Assembly (NCBI GenBank): GCA_003660635.1
Contig: QMUP01000008.1
Location: 1 to 13,845 of the forward strand
Direction of reading: 5' to 3'
DNA length: 13,845 nt
Source of the DNA: Candidatus Wolframiiraptor sp.
GTDB lineage: Archaea > Thermoproteota > Nitrososphaeria_A > Caldarchaeales > Wolframiiraptoraceae
The notes beneath the pieces were generated by a model that did not search any database, had not been told where the DNA came from, and saw only the letters and a list, made by a program, of their open reading frames with translations. Below are positions 1-6,775 of this stretch, in pieces. The stretch's first letter is position 1. Each line of letters opens with the position of its first letter. Both the position numbers and the translations under genes were made by a program.

Positions 1-2
1 AT

Positions 3-680
3 GCTGTTGAGTTGGCGTTAAGCCTGAAGGAAAGATATGGGGGCTCCGTCACGGTAATATCTATGGCTCCTATAAGCGCTAAGATGGGCTTAGAATTCAT
101 TCTCGGAATGGGGGTCGATAAAGCGATCCTAATTAGTGATCCAACTTTTGCTGGAGCGGATACGCTTGCCACTTCCTACACTTTAGCAAAAGCCATCGAA
201 AAACTCAGCCCCTTTGACATAATACTGGTCGGCCAAGAGACGATAGACAGCTCTACCGCGCATATCGGAGCGCAAATAGCTTCATGGCTTAAAATCCCAT
301 ACCTGTATTATGTTACAGATGTGGAGATCCTCGACAAAAAGTTAAGGGTTAAGAGGAGATTGGAGAGAAGCATAGAGATCTATGAGCTACCCATTCCATC
401 ACTTATAGCCGTCGCTATGAAGTCCAATAAGCCCAGACCCGTTAGGCTCCTCCATAAGTTACGTGCGAAAATGGAACACGCCGTAGAGATTTGGAGCAAT
501 AGAGAATTGAGATTAAATCAGCGGTGCGTAGGGCTGAGCGGGTCACCGACGAGAGTTGAAAAGATAGTCCCAACGCCGTCTATACCTAGGAAAAAGGAGA
601 GATTCGAGGGATCGGATGTAAAAGAAGCCGTTAGATGGCTTTTAGACAAATTAGAGAAGGAAGGGGTGAGTTTAGTTTGA
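3..680 (+). CDS. etfB: Electron transfer flavoprotein subunit beta (5' partial)
   Basis: Small subunit of the heterodimeric electron transfer flavoprotein, which carries electrons between flavin dehydrogenases and a quinone reductase or other acceptor in the cytoplasm. The frame is open to the left edge and reads N-A-V-E just before the first possible internal start (TTG at 12), matching the N-terminal region of the family, so about 35-40 residues are missing and the true start lies outside the window. Family marks seen: VGQETIDSSTAHIGAQIA (the beta-subunit signature) followed by a conserved LxIPY, the RRLE segment, and near the C terminus VGLSGSPTRVEKI followed by a Pro-rich stretch. The stop (TGA 678-680) overlaps the proposed TTG start of the alpha subunit, so the two are translationally coupled. 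Partners FixC/FixX, if present, would lie left of the window. Confidence 0.93.
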   Translation, partial: AVELALSLKERYGGSVTVISMAPISAKMGLEFILGMGVDKAILISDPTFAGADTLATSYTLAKAIEKLSPFDIILVGQETIDSSTAHIGAQIASWLKIPYLYYVTDVEILDKKLRVKRRLERSIEIYELPIPSLIAVAMKSNKPRPVRLLHKLRAKMEHAVEIWSNRELRLNQRCVGLSGSPTRVEKIVPTPSIPRKKERFEGSDVKEAVRWLLDKLEKEGVSLV

Positions 681-1729
681 GTGAAGAACGATGTCCGGAA
701 TGGGAATCCTTAGATAAAAATGAGTGGCGTGGGATCTGGGTTTTCATCGAGATCCTTGATGAAGGAATCAATACGGCATCTCTTCAGCTTTTAACACCAG
801 CGAGAGGACTAGCGGATAAGCTGAACACAGAACTCGTGGCCGTGATTCTTGGGGACGATGTCAAGAAGTATTTGATGGAACCTATTTACTACGGAGCTGA
901 CAAAGTAATCTATGTAGAAGACAAAAAACTCCGCGCCTACTACCCCGACGTTTATGGAGAGGTTTTAGTCACGTTAATTAGGAAATATAAGCCTGAGATC
1001 TTTTTCGCCGCGGCAACCCTCAGGGGAAGAGAGATGGTGCCATACGTCGCAAATACCTTACGTACGGGGATAACGGCAGATTGCACCGATTTCTCCGCAG
1101 ATGTTCAAAACCGTGATCTAATAATGATCAGACCTCCATTTGGCGCGACTCTTCTTGCACATATTCGAGTACCTAATCGGAGACCTCAACTCGCAACCGT
1201 GCGACCCAATGTCTTCAGACTGCCAAAGCGTGATGAAGGTAGGCGGGGAGAAATAATCGAGGAAAAGGTACGGGTTCCCGAATCGAAGATCAAGCTGATA
1301 TCTCGTCAAGAAGTTAAAGTTGAAGAGACTCCAATAGAGAAAGCTGACATAATAGTTTCTGGAGGAAGAGGGCTTGGTTCTGCCGATGGATTTAAGTTAC
1401 TGAGTGAATTGGCTAATTTGATAGGAGGCGTCGTCGCGGGATCTAGAAAGGCGGTGGACGCGGGTTGGATAAGTCATGACAGACAAGTAGGTCAAACAGG
1501 TAAGTCTATTAAGTCCATGCTTTACTTCGCTGTTGGGATTTCAGGTGCCGCGCAACACCTATTCGGAATAAGGGAAGCAAAAATCGTAGTGGCCATAAAC
1601 GTTGATCCCGAAGCGCCGATCTTCGAAAATGCCGACTACGGTATCGTAGGTGACTACAGGCAAGTAATTCCCGCTTTAATCGACGAAATCAAGAGTCGAA
1701 GAGTAACAAAGGGCTCAAAAAATCAATAG
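677..1729 (+). CDS. etfA: Electron transfer flavoprotein subunit alpha
   Basis: FAD-binding large subunit of ETF, partner of the beta subunit encoded just upstream. From TTG 677 it is 350 residues, normal for the family. The N-terminal Rossmann-like domain begins at WRGIWVFIE (about 16-24). The C-terminal FAD domain is complete: VSGGRGLGS (227-235), GSRKAVDAGW (255-264), DRQVGQTGK (268-276), GISGAAQH (287-294), INVDPEAPIF (307-316) and ADYGIVGD (319-326). I chose TTG 677 because it overlaps the beta stop codon and sits six bases after the purine-rich, Shine-Dalgarno-like GGGGTGAG (663-670). A longer reading from 635 would overlap the beta gene by 46 nt with no family similarity in the added residues. 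The electron donor is not visible. A GlcD-like flavoenzyme 7.5 kb downstream is one candidate (inference). Confidence 0.95.
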   Translation: MSEERCPEWESLDKNEWRGIWVFIEILDEGINTASLQLLTPARGLADKLNTELVAVILGDDVKKYLMEPIYYGADKVIYVEDKKLRAYYPDVYGEVLVTLIRKYKPEIFFAAATLRGREMVPYVANTLRTGITADCTDFSADVQNRDLIMIRPPFGATLLAHIRVPNRRPQLATVRPNVFRLPKRDEGRRGEIIEEKVRVPESKIKLISRQEVKVEETPIEKADIIVSGGRGLGSADGFKLLSELANLIGGVVAGSRKAVDAGWISHDRQVGQTGKSIKSMLYFAVGISGAAQHLFGIREAKIVVAINVDPEAPIFENADYGIVGDYRQVIPALIDEIKSRRVTKGSKNQ

Positions 1730-1783
1730 AATTATATTTCCATTAATAAATTGCCGTCAAATGCCAAGAAGGATTGGGAAAAA

Positions 1784-1791
1784 TTTTAATA
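1784..1791 (+). promoter_or_regulatory. TATA box of the sugar ABC transporter operon
   Basis: TTTTAATA, preceded by the purine-rich GGGAAAA (a possible BRE). Its centre is about 26 nt upstream of A1812/G1813, which would give a 5-6 nt leader before ATG 1818. It lies inside the longer reading of the gene that starts at ATG 1761, which argues that the true start is downstream. Confidence 0.55.
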
Positions 1792-1817
1792 ATGTGATTA
1801 TGATAAAAATTAGCGAG

Positions 1818-3206
1818 ATGCCTATGAAGGATGAGAAAAGAGGAATGAACTCGCAGATCGATGAAAATGCCCTAAGATATTGGAACGGAAAAATAACCAG
1901 GAGACAAGCAATTTCTACAACGGCTAAAGTTGCAATAGCCATCGGTGTGGGAGCTGCTATTGCCGCCGCAGGAATCGGAGCTGGCGTATATTATGCGTCT
2001 CGTGCACCACCTACAAAGCCCGAGGAAAAGAAATTGGCCATCTACCACTGGTGGACCGCAGGAGGAGAACGTGAAGCAATAGACGCTGTTTATAAACTGT
2101 TCAAAGAGAAATATCCCGGAGTCGAAATAATCGACAATCCAGCTGCTGGCGGTGGCGGCGCCGTCATGAGAGCCGCTGTCAAGGCTATGTTGCTCGCCGG
2201 ACAGCCGCCAGACACGTTCCAGATAACATATGGACCCGGCATGGTACAATCTTGGGCAGAGTTCTTGGAGTCTATAGATGATCTATGGGAGGGGCTTCCT
2301 GTCCCGGAGACCATGAAGAAATGGGCTAAGGTCGGCGGACACTATTACGTTATGCCTTTAAACATCCACAGAGACAGCAATCTATGGTATAATATCAAGC
2401 TAGTTAATGAGATAGGAATAGACGTGCCGATAAGCACTGTAGATGACTTCTTCAAGGCATGTGAAAAGGCAAAGTCTGCCGGATACATTCCATTCGCGTT
2501 CGGGACAGTCGGCGGCCAGAGATTCTGGCTTAACTACATACTCGAGTGGTTCATGATGGCCTCGCCCAACGGTGGGCCAGACTACGTCAATGACTTCAAT
2601 TATGGAAGGGCGCATCCGGCAACGGATCCAGCCGTAAAAGACGCGCTGAAAAACATGGAGACGCTTTGGAAGAATTACGTCAACTCGGACTTCGGAGCGT
2701 TAACTTGGGATGAAGCAGGAAAGCTCCTAATGGCCGATAAAGCTGTATTTAATTACATGGGAGACTGGCAGAAAGGGCATTTCACGGCCTCTGGATGGAA
2801 ACCGGATGTAGACTTCGGATGGCAACCAGCCCCAGGCACAGAGGGAGCGAGTATAGTTCACGGAGACTCCTTCGGCGTATGTAAGGGAGCCCCACACCCC
2901 ACCTACGCCAAGGCATGGGTAAAACTCCTCTCCACCGTAGAGGCTCAGGAGGCATTCTGCGTAATCAAGGGAGCAACTCCGCCTAGGACAGACGTCCCAC
3001 TAGACAGATTTGACCCCATGCAGAGAAGAATAGCTGAGTATATCAGGGGCCATAAAATCGTCGTGGGCGGACACGGCGTCGTCGAGGCATGGCTCGATAA
3101 ATGCGGTGAGATACTAGAGGAGTTCGTATCATCATTTAACGTCGATAAGACGGTTGCGGCCTTAGATGCGGCATATCGCGAAATCTATCCGAAACCCTTA
3201 GAGTAG
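1818..3206 (+). CDS. Tat-type sugar ABC transporter substrate-binding protein
   Basis: Extracytoplasmic solute receptor of family SBP_bac_1 that delivers sugar to the two permeases encoded next. From ATG 1818 it has 462 residues. The N terminus holds a twin-arginine signal, T-R-R-Q-A-I-S (Arg28-Arg29), then a hydrophobic Ala/Gly/Ile segment (about 35-56) and a Pro-rich linker, so it is probably exported folded and may stay membrane anchored. The mature part resembles, from memory, the glucose/mannose-binding protein of Thermus: YHWWTAGGE, PPDTFQ, PLNIHRDSNLWYN (about 178-190), NYMGDW (about 312), PAPGTEG and GDSFGVCKGA. Glucose or a related hexose is therefore the likely ligand, but specificity is inferred. 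I preferred 1818 (or 1824) to ATG 1761 because the TATA box falls between them. It leads an operon with 27 nt to the next start at 3234. Confidence 0.9.
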   Translation: MPMKDEKRGMNSQIDENALRYWNGKITRRQAISTTAKVAIAIGVGAAIAAAGIGAGVYYASRAPPTKPEEKKLAIYHWWTAGGEREAIDAVYKLFKEKYPGVEIIDNPAAGGGGAVMRAAVKAMLLAGQPPDTFQITYGPGMVQSWAEFLESIDDLWEGLPVPETMKKWAKVGGHYYVMPLNIHRDSNLWYNIKLVNEIGIDVPISTVDDFFKACEKAKSAGYIPFAFGTVGGQRFWLNYILEWFMMASPNGGPDYVNDFNYGRAHPATDPAVKDALKNMETLWKNYVNSDFGALTWDEAGKLLMADKAVFNYMGDWQKGHFTASGWKPDVDFGWQPAPGTEGASIVHGDSFGVCKGAPHPTYAKAWVKLLSTVEAQEAFCVIKGATPPRTDVPLDRFDPMQRRIAEYIRGHKIVVGGHGVVEAWLDKCGEILEEFVSSFNVDKTVAALDAAYREIYPKPLE

Positions 3207-3233
3207 CAGCAAACGAGATAGGTGCCGAGAAAA

Positions 3234-4100
3234 ATGACGAAATACGTCAACCTTCAAACTTTTTTATTTATTCTTCCAGCAATAGTCCTTGTTGGAACAT
3301 TTGTCTATGCTTTCTCTATTTGGAATGTGTTCATTTCTTTAACGGATTGGAGGGGTCTTGTAACCAGAATTAGATTTGTTGGACTTGAAAATTATCTAAA
3401 GTTGGTAAGTGACCCCGTAGCCCAAAAAGCTTTAATAAACACTTTCTTGTTGGCGCTCACCTTCATACCATTAACGATGCTCATAGGGTTAGTTGTCGCA
3501 ATACTTCTAGATTTGGAGCTTAAAGGAACAAGCATATTCAGAACGATCTTCCTTCTTCCACTATCCTTCTCCTTCGTAGTAAGCGCTACTATGTGGACTT
3601 GGATGTTTTCACCCGAACAAGGAACGATAAACTCCCTACTTAGGCTATTGCATTTAAACTTTCTCTGCCAACCTTGGATAACTTCTACCGAGCAATCCTT
3701 ATGGTGCATTCTACTAGTATATGTTTGGCAATTCTCGGGATATGTTACGATAATATACTATTCCGGAATCAGATCAATTCCAAAAGAACATATAGAGGCA
3801 GCCGAGATAGATGGCGCTTCGACGTTTGACAAATATAGATACGTCGTAATCCCCCAGTTAAAGGGCGAGACGGTGGGAGTCTTAACTATCTTGCTGTTCT
3901 ACGCCCTGAGGGTGTTTGACCTCGTATATCTATTGACGGGAGGTGGACCGGCGCTATCTTCCGAAGTTCTGGCGACGTATATGTATAGGATAACCTTTAA
4001 CCAAAACCTATTTGCCTACGGAGCAAGTATAGGCACGCTAATTTTCGTCATCGCCCTTGCCATCATGGTTCCTTTCCTCATCCTCTCTAGAAGAAGGTGA
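3234..4100 (+). CDS. Sugar ABC transporter permease (MalF/UgpA type)
   Basis: First transmembrane subunit of the carbohydrate importer in the cytoplasmic membrane. With ATG 3234 it has 288 residues and about six hydrophobic helices: LFILPAIVLVGTFVYAF near the N terminus, then segments around 65-90, 98-122, 150-172, 218-236 and 258-283. The cytoplasmic EAA loop that docks on the ATPase is clear: EAAEIDGAS followed by a conserved Pro (about 188-212). This is the shorter N terminus typical of CUT1 'MalF-like' archaeal permeases without the periplasmic insertion. A GTG at 3222 is an alternative start; ATG 3234 is preferred because GATAGGTG (3216-3223) then sits at Shine-Dalgarno distance. Its stop codon lies in the ribosome-binding region of the second permease gene. 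No ATP-binding subunit gene follows. Confidence 0.92.
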   Translation: MTKYVNLQTFLFILPAIVLVGTFVYAFSIWNVFISLTDWRGLVTRIRFVGLENYLKLVSDPVAQKALINTFLLALTFIPLTMLIGLVVAILLDLELKGTSIFRTIFLLPLSFSFVVSATMWTWMFSPEQGTINSLLRLLHLNFLCQPWITSTEQSLWCILLVYVWQFSGYVTIIYYSGIRSIPKEHIEAAEIDGASTFDKYRYVVIPQLKGETVGVLTILLFYALRVFDLVYLLTGGGPALSSEVLATYMYRITFNQNLFAYGASIGTLIFVIALAIMVPFLILSRRR

Positions 4101-4104
4101 AAAT

Positions 4105-4917
4105 ATGAATGGGAGAAAAATCTTGGCGTACGTGGTCACTGTAGTGGCGTGTGCCTTATATCTTCTACCCATGTATACTATGGTTAATGTATCCCTTAAA
4201 TCACCCGAAGACCTCATATGGGGGCCAGTAATTCCGACTCGTAGACTTTACCTCGACTCCTATCTTCAGGCCTGGGAGGAAATCTCCGAACCGTTCTTTA
4301 ACAGCATCGAGATGACGATACCGGCTACCGTGATTTCAACCTTTCTGGGCTCTATCTCTGGATTAGGATTTTACAGAGCCAAATTTAAATGGAAAGAGTT
4401 GTTACTTTTCTTAATCGTCTTGGGATTCTACGTGCCACCCCAGGCCGTACTCATCCCCTTGGTGAGGTTTTTAGCAAATATAGGTCTATATGGAACGATA
4501 CCTGGTCTAGTGTTAACTCACGTCGCATACGGAATGCCGATTACAACATTATTGTTCAGAAATTATTACGAATCTATACCCAAGGAGATATTAGACAGCG
4601 CGGAAGTCGATGGAGCTAGCTTGATGACGCTGTATCGGAGCATCCTGTTCCCGCTCTCATTACCGGGATTTGCCGTAGTTTCCATCTTCCAATTCACAAA
4701 CATATGGAATGAATTCCTTTTCGCGCTTGTGCTTAGCAGGGGGAAAGGCTCCCAACTTGTGACAGTCGCGATAGCGAATCTTAAGGGGACGACTTTGGCT
4801 GCTTGGAACGTACAGATGGCAGGAGCATTGATAGGAGCTGTTCCTGTTGTCATATTCTATATATTCGCGACAAAAATGGTGATTAAGGGTCTTATGGCCG
4901 GAGCCATCAAAGGATAA
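4105..4917 (+). CDS. Sugar ABC transporter permease (MalG/UgpE type)
   Basis: Second transmembrane subunit of the importer, 270 residues. It starts with a hydrophobic helix (ILAYVVTVVACALYLLPMY) and continues with VNVSLKSPEDL, the N-terminal mark of MalG-like permeases. About six helices follow. The EAA motif is DSAEVDGAS with Pro-rich downstream residues (about 163-188), and WNEFLFAL near 210 is another typical signature. ATG 4105 is chosen because GGTGA (4096-4100) lies four bases upstream and overlaps the stop of the first permease. The in-frame ATG 4057 would overlap that gene by 44 nt without gain in similarity. The gene ends the transporter unit, and the next gene has its own TATA box. 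An ATPase of the MalK/MsmK type must be encoded elsewhere (inference). Confidence 0.92.
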   Translation: MNGRKILAYVVTVVACALYLLPMYTMVNVSLKSPEDLIWGPVIPTRRLYLDSYLQAWEEISEPFFNSIEMTIPATVISTFLGSISGLGFYRAKFKWKELLLFLIVLGFYVPPQAVLIPLVRFLANIGLYGTIPGLVLTHVAYGMPITTLLFRNYYESIPKEILDSAEVDGASLMTLYRSILFPLSLPGFAVVSIFQFTNIWNEFLFALVLSRGKGSQLVTVAIANLKGTTLAAWNVQMAGALIGAVPVVIFYIFATKMVIKGLMAGAIKG

Positions 4918-4952
4918 AACCTAACAACCCTAAGTTAATTTAAGGAAAAGTC

Positions 4953-4960
4953 TTTATATC
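4953..4960 (+). promoter_or_regulatory. TATA box for the PF07090-like gene
   Basis: TTTATATC, centred at 4956-4957. The expected transcription start about 24-27 nt downstream coincides with the tandem ATG codons at 4981 and 4984, so the mRNA would be leaderless. This supports those starts over GTG 4969. Confidence 0.6.
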
Positions 4961-4980
4961 TAACGGGAGTGTTGCCCCTG

Positions 4981-5727
4981 ATGATGATCAGGGTTTTATT
5001 CGCTGGTGAAGGTTGGACAACGCTTCAACTCAACATAAAGGGTTTTGATATCTTTCATCTAGGAGGCTACCAAGATTTTGGCAGGTGGTTCAGAGAGGCT
5101 CTCTCTAAATTTGATGACGTCGAGATAGTTCATATGCCCGATTACGTTGCTTTCCGCGAGTTCCCAAAAACAGTTGAAGAGCTTAAGAAGTTTGATGTCG
5201 TCGTCCTAAGCGACATTGGAAGCAATAGCCTCGTTCTATACCCCGAATTCTTCAAGGTCCCCATGGGACCCAACAGGCTCGTAACGATACGTGATTACGT
5301 GAAATCCGGGGGAGGACTGGTAATGGCCGGAGGCTGGTACTCGTTTGCCGGAGAGTTAGGTATAGCCAAATATCATGGAACCCCCGTTGAAGAAGCATTA
5401 CCTGTCGAGATAAGTCCATGGGATGATCGCGTTGAAACACCGGAAGGAGCATCGCCAAAAATACTGAAGCCACAGCACGAAATACTGAAGGGTATACCTA
5501 CGGAGTGGCCGCAATTCTTGGGATATAACAGGGTCAAACTCAAAGATGGCGCTGAATTACTAGCCGAGATCAACGGAGACCCATTCATAGCAGTATGGAA
5601 ATTCGGAGATGGGAAATCGATGGTATTCACATCGGACTTGGCGCCGCATTGGGGCACAGCGTTCATTGAATGGGAATACTATCCGAAGTTCTGGCATCAA
5701 TGCATAAAATGGCTTGCAAGAAAGTAG
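4981..5727 (+). CDS. GATase1-like protein of PF07090 type, function unknown
   Basis: About 248 residues, full length for the 'putative glutamine amidotransferase' family PF07090 (class I GATase/ThuA-like fold). Recognised from LFAGEGW near the N terminus, IKGFDIF, REFPKTVEEL, DVVVLSDIGSNSL, the Gly-rich turn SGGGLVMAGGWYSFAGE, GTPVEEALPVEI, LGYNRVKLK and TSDLAPHWG. The nucleophile Cys of true glutamine amidotransferases is missing: the expected elbow reads G-G-W-Y, and the only Cys of the protein is near the C terminus (FWHQC). It is therefore unlikely to be a glutaminase, and no reaction can be assigned. Homologues are often found with sugar transport and sugar catabolism genes, which fits its position right after the importer (family knowledge, from memory). 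It probably has its own leaderless promoter. ATG 4984 is an equally possible start. Confidence 0.8.
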   Translation: MMIRVLFAGEGWTTLQLNIKGFDIFHLGGYQDFGRWFREALSKFDDVEIVHMPDYVAFREFPKTVEELKKFDVVVLSDIGSNSLVLYPEFFKVPMGPNRLVTIRDYVKSGGGLVMAGGWYSFAGELGIAKYHGTPVEEALPVEISPWDDRVETPEGASPKILKPQHEILKGIPTEWPQFLGYNRVKLKDGAELLAEINGDPFIAVWKFGDGKSMVFTSDLAPHWGTAFIEWEYYPKFWHQCIKWLARK

Positions 5728-5776
5728 GCGCGGAAAACTTCAACACTTTACTTTATTTATGATGCTGGTAAAGGCA

Positions 5777-5784
5777 TTTAATTA
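5777..5784 (+). promoter_or_regulatory. Possible TATA box for the UbiA-family gene
   Basis: TTTAATTA in the 94-nt gap after the preceding gene, centred about 26 nt before 5806. It would give a leader of about 16 nt to ATG 5822. A second candidate, CTTTATTTAT, lies at 5750-5759. Weaker than the other TATA boxes of the window. Confidence 0.35.
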
Positions 5785-5821
5785 ACGGTATTTGTTTCTC
5801 GCGGAAAGGGAATATGACGCT

Positions 5822-6724
5822 ATGATGCAGAAGGTCAGGCTATGGATCGCGGCCACCCGTCCTTGGTCATTTTTAATGACCTTAGCCTCTACACTGTTGG
5901 GCCTCATCCTTGCCGTTCAGTCCAAGTCTTATGAGTTAGATTACATAATCCCGGTTATATGCGGTCTCATACCAGTTCATGCGGCATCCAATATGTTAAA
6001 TGACCTATTTGACGTGAAATATGGTTTTGATACGGTTGAAAGTCTGCGATTCAGGCAGCATCCAATTGCATCGGGAGTTATTAAGGAATCTATGTTAAAA
6101 AAGGCGATCCTAGCCCTTTATGGTATTGGGGTGATTATTGCGGCATATCTGACCTCGGTTAGGGGGGCATTGATCGCGATCTTTGCCGGCGTAGGCCTCA
6201 TACTAAGTATTCTCTACAATGTAAGGCCTCTCAGGCTTAAGGAGAAGCCGCTGGGAGAACTCGTAGTCTTCGCCATATGGGGACCCCTAATCGTCTCGGG
6301 CACATATTATACCTTGACGGGATATCTGGCCTCCGGCGCGATTTTAGCTTCTGTACCAGTTGGTTTACTGGTTTCTGCCGTACTTTTAGCAAATAACATC
6401 AGGGACATCGAAAACGATTCGAAAAAGGGGGCTAAGACGCTGGCCATAATCATGGGATATACGGCCGCCTCCATGCTCTACGCATCTCTACTCAGCTTCA
6501 CATACTTTCTGCTCATATTGCTTATATTTTTTGAAATATTGTCACCTACCAGCCTCGTCTCCTTGCTCACACTCCCTAAAGGAATTAGTTTAATTAGGCT
6601 CCTAAGGAATAAATCACCCGAAGAAGTCGATATAAAAACAGCCAAACTTACTTTAAGCTTCACACTATTAGTAATTATCGGAGAATCATTGAATCTCGTA
6701 TCTCAAGCAATAAGAGCCTCTTAA
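5822..6724 (+). CDS. UbiA-family prenyltransferase, MenA-like
   Basis: Integral membrane enzyme that transfers a polyprenyl chain from its diphosphate to an acceptor. From ATG 5822 it has 300 residues with about eight or nine hydrophobic helices. The first Asp-rich site is N60-D61-x-x-D64 with D70, preceded by RPWSF (13-17). The second is N191-N192-x-x-D195-x-E197-x-D199 with K205. NNIRDIENDSKKGAKTLA, NVRPLRLKEKPLGELVVF and HPIASGVI resemble MenA (1,4-dihydroxy-2-naphthoate prenyltransferase) more than the archaeal lipid enzyme DGGGP synthase or heme O synthase. The likely role is therefore menaquinone or another quinone, but the acceptor is an inference and no other quinone genes are in the window. 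GGAAAGGG (5803-5810) supports ATG 5822, and an upstream in-frame TTG (5792) is rejected. Confidence 0.87.
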   Translation: MMQKVRLWIAATRPWSFLMTLASTLLGLILAVQSKSYELDYIIPVICGLIPVHAASNMLNDLFDVKYGFDTVESLRFRQHPIASGVIKESMLKKAILALYGIGVIIAAYLTSVRGALIAIFAGVGLILSILYNVRPLRLKEKPLGELVVFAIWGPLIVSGTYYTLTGYLASGAILASVPVGLLVSAVLLANNIRDIENDSKKGAKTLAIIMGYTAASMLYASLLSFTYFLLILLIFFEILSPTSLVSLLTLPKGISLIRLLRNKSPEEVDIKTAKLTLSFTLLVIIGESLNLVSQAIRAS

Positions 6725-6745
6725 ACCTGGCTCGGATTTTTAATT

Positions 6746-6753
6746 TTTATATA
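6746..6753 (+). promoter_or_regulatory. TATA box of the sugar kinase operon
   Basis: TTTATATA, a perfect archaeal TATA core, centred at 6749-6750, about 26 nt before G6776. That G is the first base of the GTG start codon and the first purine after a run of seven T (6769-6775). Transcription would start on the start codon itself. The T run may also end transcripts coming from the upstream gene. Confidence 0.7.
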
Positions 6754-6775
6754 AAGGGCTCGCTAAACTTTTTTT

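Noticed and set aside
635..676. Longer N terminus for ETF alpha from 635
   Set aside because: It would overlap ETF beta by 46 nt and adds Arg/Glu-rich residues with no family match. TTG 677 has a good ribosome-binding site and the usual stop-start overlap.
1872..2249. 125-codon open frame on the - strand
   Set aside because: It lies wholly inside the sugar-binding protein gene, has a Cys/Ser-rich composition with no recognisable domain, and is best explained as a shadow of the + strand gene.
3392..3709. 105-codon open frame on the - strand
   Set aside because: Antisense shadow inside the first permease gene, with no family features.
6769..6775. Run of seven T as a dedicated terminator
   Set aside because: It lies directly before the GTG start of the ROK kinase, in the initiator region of a well-placed TATA box. 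A terminator role for the upstream gene is possible but cannot be separated from the promoter.
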